64,000 nucleotides of DNA from Salinibacterium sp. NG253 (lineage in GTDB: Bacteria > Actinomycetota > Actinomycetes > Actinomycetales > Microbacteriaceae): contig NZ_JADYWF010000002.1 in the NCBI RefSeq assembly GCF_015864945.1, positions 571,184-635,183 of the forward strand, given 5' to 3'. A program made the translations under genes and the position numbers. Under the pieces are notes generated by a model. That model worked only from the letters and a program-made list of their open reading frames with translations, made no database searches and had not been told where the DNA came from. Positions 8,295-16,714 of this stretch are shown one piece after another (position 1 is the first letter of the stretch; every line of letters begins with the position of its first letter).

Positions 8295-9791
8295 TTACGA
8301 AATCACATCCTGCAGCAATTCTTCGTTGAGTTCCTTGCGAACCAGCGACACGATGTAGCCGATCACGAAAGCGATGAACGGTGACAGCACGAGGAACCAG
8401 CCGAAAGCGTTGAGTCCGAATGCGGTGACGGTCGGGTCGACGTCGGCGGCAAGCGTGAGGTCACCGGCGAGGAGGCCGAAGCGTGACATCAGCAGGTACT
8501 CGGCGAGAACGAGACCAATGAACGCCAAGATCGGCGCAATCATGGTGACGAAGATGTTTTCGGTGCCCTTGTTCCGCAGGAAGAAGCGGATGATCGCCAC
8601 GCAGACGAGCGCTTCGATCAGCACGATCGCCACGACGGCAAGGCCACTGAACCAGAAGAACATGTTGCCAACGGGGTCGAGCTGGAAGGCGGCGAACAGC
8701 ACGATCACGACGCCGCTAATGATCGACACGATGATGGATGCGCGGCCAGGAGCTCCGCGACCGTTCACGGTTCCCACCGAACTCGAGATCACGCCACCGC
8801 GACCGAGGGCGAAGAGGTAGCGGCTTGCGGCGTTCTGGAAGGCGAGCAGTCCGGCGAACAGGCTCGAGAGCACGAGGATGCTCATGAGCGTTGCGAGCCA
8901 GGGCCCTACGTATTCGCTCGCGAGAGTGAAGAGCACGGCGGCGGGGTCTTCGAGGCCGGCTGAACGTTCGAGCGTCTGGTCGATCACGTTCGAGGCGCCC
9001 ATGCCAGTGACGAGTGCGAAAGCGGTGAAGGCGAAGAGTACGGTGATGAGGCCGACCGCGAGGTAGGTCGCACGGGGTACTGCGCGCTTCGGGTTGACAC
9101 TCTCTTCGCCGTAGATGGCGGTTGCTTCGAAGCCGATGAAGGAGGCGAAGGCGAAAGCGAAGGCGATACCGGCGGAGCCTGCGAGGCCACCGGCCATGAT
9201 GAGGTCGGGCGAGAACGATGCAGCCCAGTCGAGGCCCTCGGGGCCGCCATCGGCGAGGATCGCAACGGCTGCGATGACAAGCACAACGAGTTCGGCGAGC
9301 ATCAATACGCCGAGCACCTTGGCGCCGACGTCAACGCGAGCGAGCGACAGCCCGGTGACGACAACCCAGGCGAGTAATGTCCACGCCCACCAGGGGAGAA
9401 GTCCGACCTGTCCGGCCATGACTCCACCAAAGAAGCCATAAATGGCGAGCTGGATGGTGAGGTACGCGAGTACGGAAACGAACGAGGATGCGATTCCGGC
9501 GTTGCGCCCGAGTCCGCGGCCGACGTACGCAAAGAATGCACCGGTGTTAGTGACGCGTTGGCTCATCGCGGCGTAGCCGACGCTGAACAGGAGAAGCACG
9601 ATGCCGGCGAAGAGGTACGCGCCGGGGGCGGCGGCGCCGTTGCCGAGAACGATCGCGACGGGCACTGCGCCGGTCATGCCGACGAGTGGTGCGGCTGCTG
9701 CCACCACAAAGAAGACGATTCCGATTACGCCGAGTCGCCCTTTGCGCAGGGTCCGATCGGGGCTTTCCTGGGATTTTTGGTCAAGCGCCAT
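8295..9791 (-). CDS. APC-superfamily amino acid or amine permease
   Basis: A 498-residue membrane protein with about 12 hydrophobic helices. Family blocks include IVFFVVAAAAPLVGMTGA at the first helix, NTGAFFAYVGRGLGR, and SFIGFEATAIYGEESVNPKRAVPRATY, which is characteristic of APC transporters. The N-terminal tail is short and polar. Its promoter region is shared with the divergent acetoacetate-decarboxylase-like gene, and both ends of that region carry the GATA-centred operator (9825-9838, 9897-9910). The second gamma-glutamyl ligase lies 1.6 kb away. I infer import of an amine or amino acid used by these neighbours; the substrate is unknown. Confidence 0.82.
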   Translation of the reverse strand: MALDQKSQESPDRTLRKGRLGVIGIVFFVVAAAAPLVGMTGAVPVAIVLGNGAAAPGAYLFAGIVLLLFSVGYAAMSQRVTNTGAFFAYVGRGLGRNAGIASSFVSVLAYLTIQLAIYGFFGGVMAGQVGLLPWWAWTLLAWVVVTGLSLARVDVGAKVLGVLMLAELVVLVIAAVAILADGGPEGLDWAASFSPDLIMAGGLAGSAGIAFAFAFASFIGFEATAIYGEESVNPKRAVPRATYLAVGLITVLFAFTAFALVTGMGASNVIDQTLERSAGLEDPAAVLFTLASEYVGPWLATLMSILVLSSLFAGLLAFQNAASRYLFALGRGGVISSSVGTVNGRGAPGRASIIVSIISGVVIVLFAAFQLDPVGNMFFWFSGLAVVAIVLIEALVCVAIIRFFLRNKGTENIFVTMIAPILAFIGLVLAEYLLMSRFGLLAGDLTLAADVDPTVTAFGLNAFGWFLVLSPFIAFVIGYIVSLVRKELNEELLQDVIS

Positions 9792-9824
9792 AGTGAAACT
9801 CCTCGTTGAGTTCTAAATCAAGTC

Positions 9825-9838
9825 GTCCGTATCCGAAC
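9825..9838 (-). promoter_or_regulatory. GATA-centred operator, permease side
   Basis: Read on the minus strand this is GTTCGGATACGGAC, 34 bases upstream of the permease start. It matches the site at 9897-9910 over TTCGGATACG and resembles the P450 promoter site at 16715-16728. Its right half is degenerate, so it may be the weaker site. Confidence 0.5.
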
Positions 9839-9896
9839 GAGTTGGGTACAACAATGGCGAAGACAGGGTGACTTAGTCAAGGGTTTCGGGAAATTC

Positions 9897-9910
9897 ATTC
9901 GGATACGAAC
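9897..9910 (+). promoter_or_regulatory. GATA-centred operator overlapping the -35 of the decarboxylase-like gene
   Basis: ATTCGGATACGAAC holds TTCG and CGAA arms around GATA. TACACT (9921-9926) is a plausible -10, and 17 bases upstream the -35 position (9898-9903) falls inside this site, so a bound protein should repress. Predicted transcription would begin at about 9933, the base before the ATG. Confidence 0.55.
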
Positions 9911-9933
9911 TGTTTTGGGCTACACTCTGGCGC

Positions 9934-10743
9934 ATGACCGAACTCAACGGATTTCTTCCTCCACTCACCCCGCAAGGGTCAAGTTCGCTCGTGCCGAAGA
10001 TGCCCTGGTACTACTCGGGAACGCTACTCACTGTCGAGTATCTAACCGATCCAGCCAACGTACGTGCGATCCTCCCCGACGATATTGACCTCGCCCCCGA
10101 ACAGCCGGGCGCTGTTGCCATCGTGTGGGCAGACTGGCAGTCCTGCAGCACAGGCGGCCTCGAGTTGCTCGACCCCGTTCGAGCGCAGTACCTCGAAGCG
10201 TTCATGGTGGTGCGTTGCTCCCACAAGGGCATCGTGTACAGCCGCTGCGTCGCCATCTGGGTCAACAAAGACTTCGCCATCGGCCGCGGTTGGTTCCAGG
10301 GGTATCCCAAGAAGCTCGGCAACATTGCCGTTACTCGAGTCTTCAACACGGGCAAAGCAACCCCCAAGCTCGAGAACGGTGGCCAATTCGGCGCCTCAAT
10401 CGCGGCGTACGACCACCGGCTCGCGTCGGCCGTCGTCACTCTTCGCGAACCCGCCGAGAGCAACGGCTTCGTTAACGGCCACAAGATGCTGCACAGCCGC
10501 TTCATGCCCTCCATCAGCAAGGATGCCGGTATGTCGCTCGACCAGCTCATCACGATGGGCGGCACCGACGTCGAGATTGGCGAGACCTGGAAGGGCGACG
10601 CCGAACTCCACCTCGGAGATTCGCAATGGGATGAGCTGCACTCGATCCTGCCCGTGCAAGAAATCCTCGGCGGCTACTACCGCGAGATCGGAGTCACCTT
10701 CAACGGTGGCGAACTCGTAGAAGACCGCTCGAACGCGATCTAA
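9934..10743 (+). CDS. Acetoacetate-decarboxylase-like protein (ADC family)
   Basis: A 269-residue ADC-fold protein. The Schiff-base lysine motif of the family is seen as GYPKKLGN (K126, K127), and an upstream YLEAFMVVRC block carries an acidic residue where ADC has its active-site Glu. The N-terminal half with MPWYYSGTLLTVEYLTDP is typical of broad ADC-like proteins rather than clostridial acetoacetate decarboxylase. Such proteins can decarboxylate, hydrate or catalyse aldol chemistry on keto acids. No Shine-Dalgarno sequence precedes the ATG and the predicted transcript is leaderless. It shares a control region with a permease and lies beside the second ligase. The substrate is unknown. Confidence 0.8.
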   Translation: MTELNGFLPPLTPQGSSSLVPKMPWYYSGTLLTVEYLTDPANVRAILPDDIDLAPEQPGAVAIVWADWQSCSTGGLELLDPVRAQYLEAFMVVRCSHKGIVYSRCVAIWVNKDFAIGRGWFQGYPKKLGNIAVTRVFNTGKATPKLENGGQFGASIAAYDHRLASAVVTLREPAESNGFVNGHKMLHSRFMPSISKDAGMSLDQLITMGGTDVEIGETWKGDAELHLGDSQWDELHSILPVQEILGGYYREIGVTFNGGELVEDRSNAI

Positions 10744-10756
10744 TCTCTTTCACCGC

Positions 10757-10790
10757 AAAAAGCCCCGCCGAGAACTTCGGCGGGGCTTTT
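10757..10790 (+). terminator. Rho-independent terminator
   Basis: GCCCCGCCGA (10762-10771) and TCGGCGGGGC (10777-10786) form a 10-bp stem with a five-base loop, followed by TTTT and preceded by AAAAA. It lies 14 bases after the decarboxylase-like stop. Confidence 0.85.
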
Positions 10791-10870
10791 CTGTGCACTG
10801 ACGGCTTCGCGACCCCATTGCCGAGCGGATTCTTCCCGCGAGGTGTTTCGTCGTCTGAGAAACTGTTCGC

Positions 10871-11365
10871 ATGACAGCTGAGCGCCTGCGGGCAGTGTTG
10901 GTGACGGGAATGTCTGGTGTCGGCAAGTCGACCGTGTTGGCTGCGCTTAATCAGCGCGGGATCGACGCTGTGGATACCGACGAGGGAAACTGGATCGAGG
11001 ATGTCGACGGTGAGCCCTTGTGGAGCATCCCACGCGTGACAGCGCTGCTCGACACGCAGCGCGATCAACCATTGGTTGTGCAGGGTACAGTGGCAAATCA
11101 GGGCCAGCTCTATCACCGCTTCGACGCCGTTATTCTGCTCACCGCAGCGCAGGCCGTAATCCTCGAGCGACTCCGAACCCGCACATCGAATGACTACGGA
11201 AAATCTCTTGCCGAGCGTTCTAAAGTCGAACAGGAAATTCGCGACGTCGAACCCCGACTGCGCGCTGGAGCAACTCACGTGATTGACGCGTCGGCTCCGC
11301 TAGTGGACGTCGTAGAGGCTGTTGAGCGCATCATCCGAGGGCGTGACGTCGCACCAGCAGAGTGA
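10871..11365 (+). CDS. Small P-loop nucleotide-binding protein (AAA/kinase-like)
   Basis: A 164-residue protein with a Walker A loop GMSGVGKST near residues 13-21, followed by DAVDTDEGNW. That resembles the substrate-proximal DTD of shikimate-kinase or adenylate-kinase-like folds. A lid-like Arg-rich stretch ERLRTRTSNDYGKS lies near residue 105. No recognised second domain. These short proteins are common in actinobacteria and usually annotated only as AAA or shikimate-kinase-like. It follows a strong terminator and has its own transcript. The 3' end contains the first of two copies of GACGTCGCACCA. Function unknown. Confidence 0.72.
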   Translation: MTAERLRAVLVTGMSGVGKSTVLAALNQRGIDAVDTDEGNWIEDVDGEPLWSIPRVTALLDTQRDQPLVVQGTVANQGQLYHRFDAVILLTAAQAVILERLRTRTSNDYGKSLAERSKVEQEIRDVEPRLRAGATHVIDASAPLVDVVEAVERIIRGRDVAPAE

Positions 11366-11434
11366 GCGACCGGCGTTGGGCCGGAGACGTCGCACCAACC
11401 GAGTCCGCGCCAGAGGCCTCCACTCGTGCGGGGC

Positions 11435-12781
11435 TTAGTAGTCGGCGAAGTACTCGTCGATCTCCCACTGGCTAATATCGCGCGTCGTCTTGTCGGCGAC
11501 AGAGTCTTCGTAGCGCATCACTTCATCGCGCTTCAGCACGCTGAAGACATCAATCACAGTGCTCCCCATGGTCTCGCGCATCACCGTGTCGGCGTCGAGC
11601 GCGTCCAGAGCGGCGCTGAGAGTCATCGGCAAGATTGATGCAGACTCATCCTCGTAGGCCCAGCCTGCGACCGCTGCGGGCGCGGTGAGCTTGCGCTTGA
11701 TGCCGTCGAGGCCAGCAGCCAGAGTGGATGCGATGAGCAGGTACGGGTTCGCGGCCGGGTCGCCAAGGCGAACTTCCAATCGCGTGCCGGCCCCGCGCTC
11801 AGGCGGTACCCGCAGCATTGCGCTGCGGTTGTCGTGGCCCCAGTTGGCGCGGTAGGGAGCGAGGGTGTCCGGGCCGAGGCGCTTGTAGGCGTTGACGGTG
11901 GGGTTCGAGAGTGCTGCGAGTGATCCAGCGTGGGCGAGGATTCCACCGATCATGTGGTCGGTGGTCTCTGAGAGCCCAGCGCCGCCATCCGACATGATGT
12001 TGTTGCCGTCACTGTCGACGACGGAGAAGTGCAGGTGGAATCCGCTGCCGCCTTCGTCGTCCCAGGGCTTGCCGACGAAGAGGGCGTGCTTGCCGGTGCG
12101 GGCGACGATGTCGCGCACGGCGGTCTTGAAGAGGAAGGTACGGTCGGCGGCATCCAGTGCCTCGCTGTGCCAGAGATTGATTTCGTACTGCGAGGGGCTG
12201 AATTCGTGGTTGCCGGCGAAGACACCGATGTCCATGCCGTCGAGCATGCGCATGAGGTTCAGGAATTGCCCGCCGGGGTCAACGTGCTCGCCGGTCGTGT
12301 AGACGCGGCCGGTGCGGCTGAGGCTGCGGCTCCACCCGTTCTCGTCGTCGTAGTTGGCGATGTAGAACTCAAGCTCGGGGCCGACGGTCGGGGTGAGACC
12401 GAGGGCGGCGTATTCGGCGATCACGTTTTGCAGCACCGAACGTGGTGCGACTTCGCTTGTGCTGTGGTCGGGGTTGAACGCATCGCCGATAACGAGGGCA
12501 ACGCCGGGCTCCCACGGCATCATCGTGAGCGTGTTGGGGTCGATCTGGGTGAGGAGGTCGGGGAGGCCGGATGACATGATGTCGTTTCCGTCGAGCACGC
12601 CCCCGCCGGTGGTTGTTACCCACACGCCCTGGCAAAATAGCGGGGACTTCGTGCGATGTAATTGGCTGACAAGAAGATCTTTTGAGCGGGTGATTCCCAG
12701 CACATCCGGGAAAATCAGGCGCAGAACATCGATCCCTTTTGCCTGCAAGTCCGCTTGAAGTGCTGCTATGTCGAGAGTCAT
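11435..12781 (-). CDS. Second glutamine-synthetase-like gamma-glutamyl ligase
   Basis: A 448-residue glutamine synthetase paralogue. Blocks seen are GPELEFYI, FSPSQYEINL, GSGFHLHFSVVD, NAYKRLGPDTLAPY, then DNRSAMLRVPPERG and LEVRLGDPAANPYL. I start it at 12781 because GGAGGAAG sits just upstream; the in-frame ATG at 12811 lacks such a site. It differs strongly from the ligase at 4075-5442, so the two are not a recent duplication. It is divergent from a class I amidotransferase, with a perfect inverted repeat between them, a layout matching a ligase and its amide hydrolase. Likely role: coupling glutamate to a different amine. Ordinary ammonia assimilation seems less likely. Confidence 0.85.
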   Translation of the reverse strand: MTLDIAALQADLQAKGIDVLRLIFPDVLGITRSKDLLVSQLHRTKSPLFCQGVWVTTTGGGVLDGNDIMSSGLPDLLTQIDPNTLTMMPWEPGVALVIGDAFNPDHSTSEVAPRSVLQNVIAEYAALGLTPTVGPELEFYIANYDDENGWSRSLSRTGRVYTTGEHVDPGGQFLNLMRMLDGMDIGVFAGNHEFSPSQYEINLWHSEALDAADRTFLFKTAVRDIVARTGKHALFVGKPWDDEGGSGFHLHFSVVDSDGNNIMSDGGAGLSETTDHMIGGILAHAGSLAALSNPTVNAYKRLGPDTLAPYRANWGHDNRSAMLRVPPERGAGTRLEVRLGDPAANPYLLIASTLAAGLDGIKRKLTAPAAVAGWAYEDESASILPMTLSAALDALDADTVMRETMGSTVIDVFSVLKRDEVMRYEDSVADKTTRDISQWEIDEYFADY

Positions 12782-12798
12782 TCTTCCTCCGAAAAATA

Positions 12799-12820
12799 AA
12801 TCGTTCGGCACTGAACGATT
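12799..12820. promoter_or_regulatory. Perfect inverted repeat operator between ligase and amidotransferase
   Basis: AATCGTTC and GAACGATT are perfect eight-base arms around GGCACT. It lies 18 bases upstream of the ligase start and 72 upstream of the amidotransferase. The size and symmetry suit a dimeric regulator; no regulator gene is adjacent, and the GntR product of 422-1165 is one possibility. Confidence 0.6.
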
Positions 12821-12891
12821 AGTGCGATACTAAGGCACACAGCGGTGTGGCTGTCCACTCATCGCCAGAAATTTACCTGAAAGGTACACAG

Positions 12892-13599
12892 ATGAGAGCT
12901 CTTCTGGTGCAACACGATCACGTCACCGCGAGCGGCCCAGTCGGTGATCGACTGCGGGAACGCGGCTTTGAGATCGACGAGATCATGGTCGTCACCGAGG
13001 AGAATTTCGACAACCCGAACGTTGACTTTGAATTTCCGGATGCGTCGCAGTACGACCTCGTGATTCCGATGGGAGCGCCGTGGGGCGCGTGGGATGACGC
13101 GTGCATCGGCCGGTGGTTGGCCCCAGAGCTCGAGTGGGTCCGCACCATCATCGAGGCGGACATCCCGGTGCTCGGTATTTGTTTCGGAGGCCAGCTGATT
13201 GCTCGCGCTCTCGGCGGCACAGTTGCGCGCGGTCAGAAAGCCGAAATCGGCTGGACGGCGATCTACAGCGATGACACTTCGCTGGTGTCGAATGGCCCGT
13301 GGTTCCAGTTTCACTACGACCAGTGGACGATGCCGGAGGGCGCCGTTGAGATCGCCCGCAACCCGGTTGCGCCTCAAGCTTTCACCTATGGCCGCAGTCT
13401 GGCCGTGCAGTTCCATCCCGAGCTCACCGCCGCGATTCTTGAGGGGTGGCTCGATCAGGGTGGCATCGATGAAGTCACCGCCGATGGTCAAAACGCCGCG
13501 GTGATGCTCGCGCAAACTCGCGCTGAAGAGGGCCTAGCAGGCCAGCGCACTGCCGCACTCGTGGATGCTTTCCTCGACCGCGTGGCCAAGCTCGGCTAG
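12892..13599 (+). CDS. Class I glutamine amidotransferase-like hydrolase
   Basis: A 235-residue single-domain GATase1 protein related to GuaA-like free-standing amidotransferases. The nucleophile is in VLGICFGGQ (C97), and AVQFHPEL supplies His175 and Glu177. An insert GAPWGAWDDACIG precedes it. I start it at the ATG at 12892, with GAAAGG nine bases upstream, and not at the longer GTG at 12847. It is divergent from the second gamma-glutamyl ligase, so it may hydrolyse that enzyme's gamma-glutamyl product, as PuuD does in the first set. PuuD itself belongs to a different subfamily, so this pairing is inference. Confidence 0.8.
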   Translation: MRALLVQHDHVTASGPVGDRLRERGFEIDEIMVVTEENFDNPNVDFEFPDASQYDLVIPMGAPWGAWDDACIGRWLAPELEWVRTIIEADIPVLGICFGGQLIARALGGTVARGQKAEIGWTAIYSDDTSLVSNGPWFQFHYDQWTMPEGAVEIARNPVAPQAFTYGRSLAVQFHPELTAAILEGWLDQGGIDEVTADGQNAAVMLAQTRAEEGLAGQRTAALVDAFLDRVAKLG

Positions 13600-13649
13600 C
13601 CAGCGCTCGCCGGCTGCATTCGCTTGCCGAACATGGCTAGCGAGCGGGC

Positions 13650-13985
13650 CTACTGCGCTTTCACGACCGTGAGTAAGATCACGGAGTCTTCGAGCGCATC
13701 CACCGCATGAATCTCGGTGGGGATGGGGAGCAGGTCGCCTGGCTTGCCCTCCCACGATTCGTCAGAGGATCGCAAGGCGATATGGCCGACGATCACCTGC
13801 AGGGTCGCCTCACCGGGGCTGGAATGCTCGGAGAGGCCCTCGCCGGCGCGCAGTGCCATCAACGTCTGCCTCAGCTTCGCGTCCCGGCCACCGCAGATCG
13901 TCAGAGCGCTTCGCCCATTATTTGACGCGACAGCACTCGCTAGTTCTGTTGCCGCCAACTCGGTCAAAGAAACAGCTGTGTTCAT
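13650..13985 (-). CDS. Small cupin-fold protein
   Basis: A 111-residue protein with a single cupin-like beta-barrel pattern: LRAGEGLSEHSSPGEATLQVIVGHIAL, then WEGKPGDLLPIPTEIHAVDALEDSVIL. The ligand histidines of cupin motif 1 are partly kept (EHSSPGEA) and motif 2 has one His (EIHAV). I start it at 13985, with AAAGGGG 9-12 bases upstream; an in-frame start at 14006 is also open. It follows the aromatic decarboxylase by 65 bases on the same strand and may be its co-transcribed partner. Possible roles are metal-dependent isomerisation or ligand sensing. Neither can be chosen from sequence. Confidence 0.7.
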   Translation of the reverse strand: MNTAVSLTELAATELASAVASNNGRSALTICGGRDAKLRQTLMALRAGEGLSEHSSPGEATLQVIVGHIALRSSDESWEGKPGDLLPIPTEIHAVDALEDSVILLTVVKAQ

Positions 13986-14050
13986 CTCGTCACCCCTTTC
14001 GTGCACTGGTCGGCTTCATCGCCGTGGCCTAAAACTACCTCAGGCGCACG

Positions 14051-15421
14051 TTATCGCAGCGTTTCTAGCGCTGCCATCACCTTGCTGGTCTCCGTGTCGG
14101 GGTTCACGAAGGCGAGCCGCAGCACGCTTTGGCCACGCCACGAGGTCGGCACGCACAGGATGACCCCGTCGTGTGATGCCTGCTTTGACCACGCCGAATA
14201 CTGTTCGGCGGTCCACCCGGTGCGCACGAAAAGTAGCACCGAGAGCTCTGGCTCGCGAACGAGTTCGAGATAGTCGGTCGCCTCTATGGCGCGGGCGACT
14301 TCACGGGCGGTTGCCACGGAGGCTTCGATGGCGTCCCGATACTTGTCGGTGCCGTGGGTGGCGAGACTGAACCAGAGCGGGAGTCCGCGCACGCGTCGCG
14401 AAAGGTGCAGTGCGAGTTCGCTGGGGTTCCACTCGTCGCGGTCGATGGCATCCAGATAACTGGCGTGCTGGGAGTGCACGGCGCGAGCCAGCTCGGGCTC
14501 GCGATACACGAGCGCACAGCAGTCATAGGGGGCAAAGAGCCACTTGTGCGGGTCGACGATAAAGCTGTCAGCCCGTTCAACACCGTCGAAGATGTGGCGG
14601 ATGCTCGGGGCGGCAAGACCCGCACCGCCATAGGCGCCATCGACGTGCATCCAGACACCGAACTCTTCGCAGACATCAGCAATGTCGGCAAGGTCGTCGA
14701 CGAGGCCTTCGTTGGTCGTTCCGGCGGATGCCACCACGGCAAACACGTTCGGTGACTGTTCGAGAACGGCCCGCAGGGCTGCCCCGGTCATATGTCCGCG
14801 CTCATCGATGGGTACATCAACCCGGTCAACGTCGAGCGCTTTCGCTGCCGAGTTGATCGAGGAGTGAGCGTTGGAGGTATAGGCGAGTTGCCAGCCGCCA
14901 GCAGGGCGACCGCCCCGACGCGTCTTGGCCGTTTCGCGGGCCGTCATGAGCGCCGAGAGGTTGCCTGAGGTGCCACCGGAGACGAACGTGCCGCCCGCTG
15001 TCTCGGGCCAATCGAGCAGGCCGATGATCCACTGCAGCGCTTGGTTCTCGGCAAATATTGCGCCGGCACCCGACTCCCAGAGGCCGCCAAAAATATTGGC
15101 GGCACTCGTGACGAGATCGAAAGCGACCGCCGCCCGAGTGGGCGCGGCAGCGATGTAAGCGAGGTTCAACGGGTCATCTTGAGCACGAGTTGCCGGCTCA
15201 AGAATCTCGTCAAAAATACGCAGTGCTTCTGCGCCGCCAATGCCTTCGGGACGGATCGCTTCGCCAACCTCTGCCGCCAACTCGGCCGCGGGCCGAGCGG
15301 TCGACAGGGGATCAGTTTTGCGGACCATTCTTTTGGCGGTCCAGTCAAGAGCGAGTTGTACTACTTCAGTCTCGTCGCCCCATACTGCGTGGGGTCTGCC
15401 TTGTGGCCGAACTTCGCTCAT
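14051..15421 (-). CDS. PLP-dependent group II decarboxylase (aromatic amino acid decarboxylase-like)
   Basis: A 456-residue decarboxylase. The PLP lysine is in FIVDPHKWLFAPYD (K293), the PLP-nitrogen Asp in MHVDGAYGG (D261), and the GTFVSGGTSGNLSAL and NAHSSINSAAKAL blocks bind phosphate and ring. The family includes DOPA, tyrosine, tryptophan and diaminobutyrate decarboxylases; the short N-terminal region is like the bacterial aromatic type. Its ATG is 21 bases after the P450 stop with GCGAGG upstream, so the two genes form an operon. An aromatic amine such as tyramine or dopamine would be a logical product beside homoprotocatechuate cleavage genes, but substrate residues cannot be assigned here. 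Confidence 0.87.
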   Translation of the reverse strand: MSEVRPQGRPHAVWGDETEVVQLALDWTAKRMVRKTDPLSTARPAAELAAEVGEAIRPEGIGGAEALRIFDEILEPATRAQDDPLNLAYIAAAPTRAAVAFDLVTSAANIFGGLWESGAGAIFAENQALQWIIGLLDWPETAGGTFVSGGTSGNLSALMTARETAKTRRGGRPAGGWQLAYTSNAHSSINSAAKALDVDRVDVPIDERGHMTGAALRAVLEQSPNVFAVVASAGTTNEGLVDDLADIADVCEEFGVWMHVDGAYGGAGLAAPSIRHIFDGVERADSFIVDPHKWLFAPYDCCALVYREPELARAVHSQHASYLDAIDRDEWNPSELALHLSRRVRGLPLWFSLATHGTDKYRDAIEASVATAREVARAIEATDYLELVREPELSVLLFVRTGWTAEQYSAWSKQASHDGVILCVPTSWRGQSVLRLAFVNPDTETSKVMAALETLR

Positions 15422-15442
15422 GCAACTACCTCGCTCATGTGC

Positions 15443-16696
15443 CTACTTTGCTAGTTCGACGCTTACCGGGAGTCGTTTGATTCCGTTGATGAAATTGCTG
15501 CGTAGACGATCAGGTTCGCCGAGTTTCGTCATTCCGGAGATCCGGGGCAGCAGGTCCTCGAACATAATACGGATCTCGAGGCGTGCCAGAGAGTTCCCGA
15601 GGCACATGTGTGGGCCACCGCGACCGAACGCCATGTGCTCGTTGGGGTTGCGGGTGACATCCATCTTGTAAGGATTCTCGAACACTTCGGGGTCGCGGTT
15701 GCCAGCAGCAAACCAGGTGACGACCTTCTGGCCTTCCTTGATGGCCTGACCGTTGATCTCGGTGTCCTTCGTTGCGGTGCGACGGAAGTGGTAAACCGGG
15801 CTGGCCATGCGCAGGAACTCTTCAACGGCCCACGGGATGAGCTCGGGCTTTTCTTGCAATAGCTCCAGCTGGTCGGGGTTATCCATGAGGTAGTTCATGG
15901 AGTGCGTGATGGTGTGGCGGGTCGTCTCGTTGCCGGCAACCACGAGCAACAAGAAGTAGCTGTTGAAGTCGCGCTCGCTGAGTGCTTTGCCATCCATTGG
16001 CGTCTGATTGACGAGGCGGGACACAAGGTCAGTGCCATCTTTGCCGCGGCGCTCGTTGGCCAGCGCGTTGCCATATTCGAAGACTTCGAGTGCCGCAGGG
16101 GAGCGGAAGGGCAAGAGCCGGTACTGCTCGCTTTCGGCGGAGGTGGCCAAAACATCAGCATGTTCCGGATCGTCGTTGCCGATCATCCGGTTGCCCCAGT
16201 CAATGAGCTTGTAAATGTCGGTGTCAGGCACGTCGAGCATTTTCGCGAGCACACGGATGGGGAAGTCAGCGGCGACCTGGTCGACGAATTCGAATTCCTT
16301 GTTCGCGAATGCCGCATCAAGCGTGCTGGCGGTGAGACCGCGGAGGAAGGTCTCGTAGCCGGCGACCGCCCGAGGCGTGAATTCGCCCTGCATGAGACGG
16401 CGAAGCGCACGATGACGAACACCATCAGTCTCGAGCATCGACTTGCGGGCCTCAATTTGGTCAGCATCGAGTTCTTCGAGGTTGACGGTGCCGCGTTCGC
16501 TGGAGAATGTCTCGGTGTCTCGCAACACGGAAACGATGTCGTGGTATCGAGTAAGCGACCAGAAGCCGTGGTTGGGTGCCGGTTCTTCTGACCAGTGCAC
16601 GGGTGCCTCTGCTCGAAGTTTGTCGAACACGTTCCAGGGTGTGCCGTTCTCGAACAGATCTAGGTCTGCCAGGGTGACGTTCGCCATTGAAGTCAA
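15443..16696 (-). CDS. Cytochrome P450 (soluble class I type)
   Basis: A bacterial P450 of 414-417 residues. Seen are the I-helix oxygen-binding stretch VVAGNETTRHTI, the K-helix EEFLRMASPVYHFRR with its Glu-x-x-Arg, and the haem loop FGRGGPHMCLG with thiolate Cys near residue 362. No membrane anchor. GGAGG is six bases before a TTG at 16694-16696 and 15 before the ATG at 16685-16687, so I prefer the TTG; the long upstream open frame is not part of the protein. A ferredoxin and a ferredoxin reductase occur at the end of the divergent hpa operon and would supply electrons. Likely substrate: an aromatic intermediate (hydroxylation or O-demethylation), by context only. Confidence 0.9.
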   Translation of the reverse strand: MTSMANVTLADLDLFENGTPWNVFDKLRAEAPVHWSEEPAPNHGFWSLTRYHDIVSVLRDTETFSSERGTVNLEELDADQIEARKSMLETDGVRHRALRRLMQGEFTPRAVAGYETFLRGLTASTLDAAFANKEFEFVDQVAADFPIRVLAKMLDVPDTDIYKLIDWGNRMIGNDDPEHADVLATSAESEQYRLLPFRSPAALEVFEYGNALANERRGKDGTDLVSRLVNQTPMDGKALSERDFNSYFLLLVVAGNETTRHTITHSMNYLMDNPDQLELLQEKPELIPWAVEEFLRMASPVYHFRRTATKDTEINGQAIKEGQKVVTWFAAGNRDPEVFENPYKMDVTRNPNEHMAFGRGGPHMCLGNSLARLEIRIMFEDLLPRISGMTKLGEPDRLRSNFINGIKRLPVSVELAK

Positions 16697-16714
16697 CTCA
16701 ATCCTCCGTGGGTT

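Noticed and set aside
13604..13646. CGCTCGC / GCGAGCG inverted repeat between the amidotransferase and the cupin
   Set aside because: Seven-base arms with a 29-base loop and no T-tract; chance is likely in this composition.
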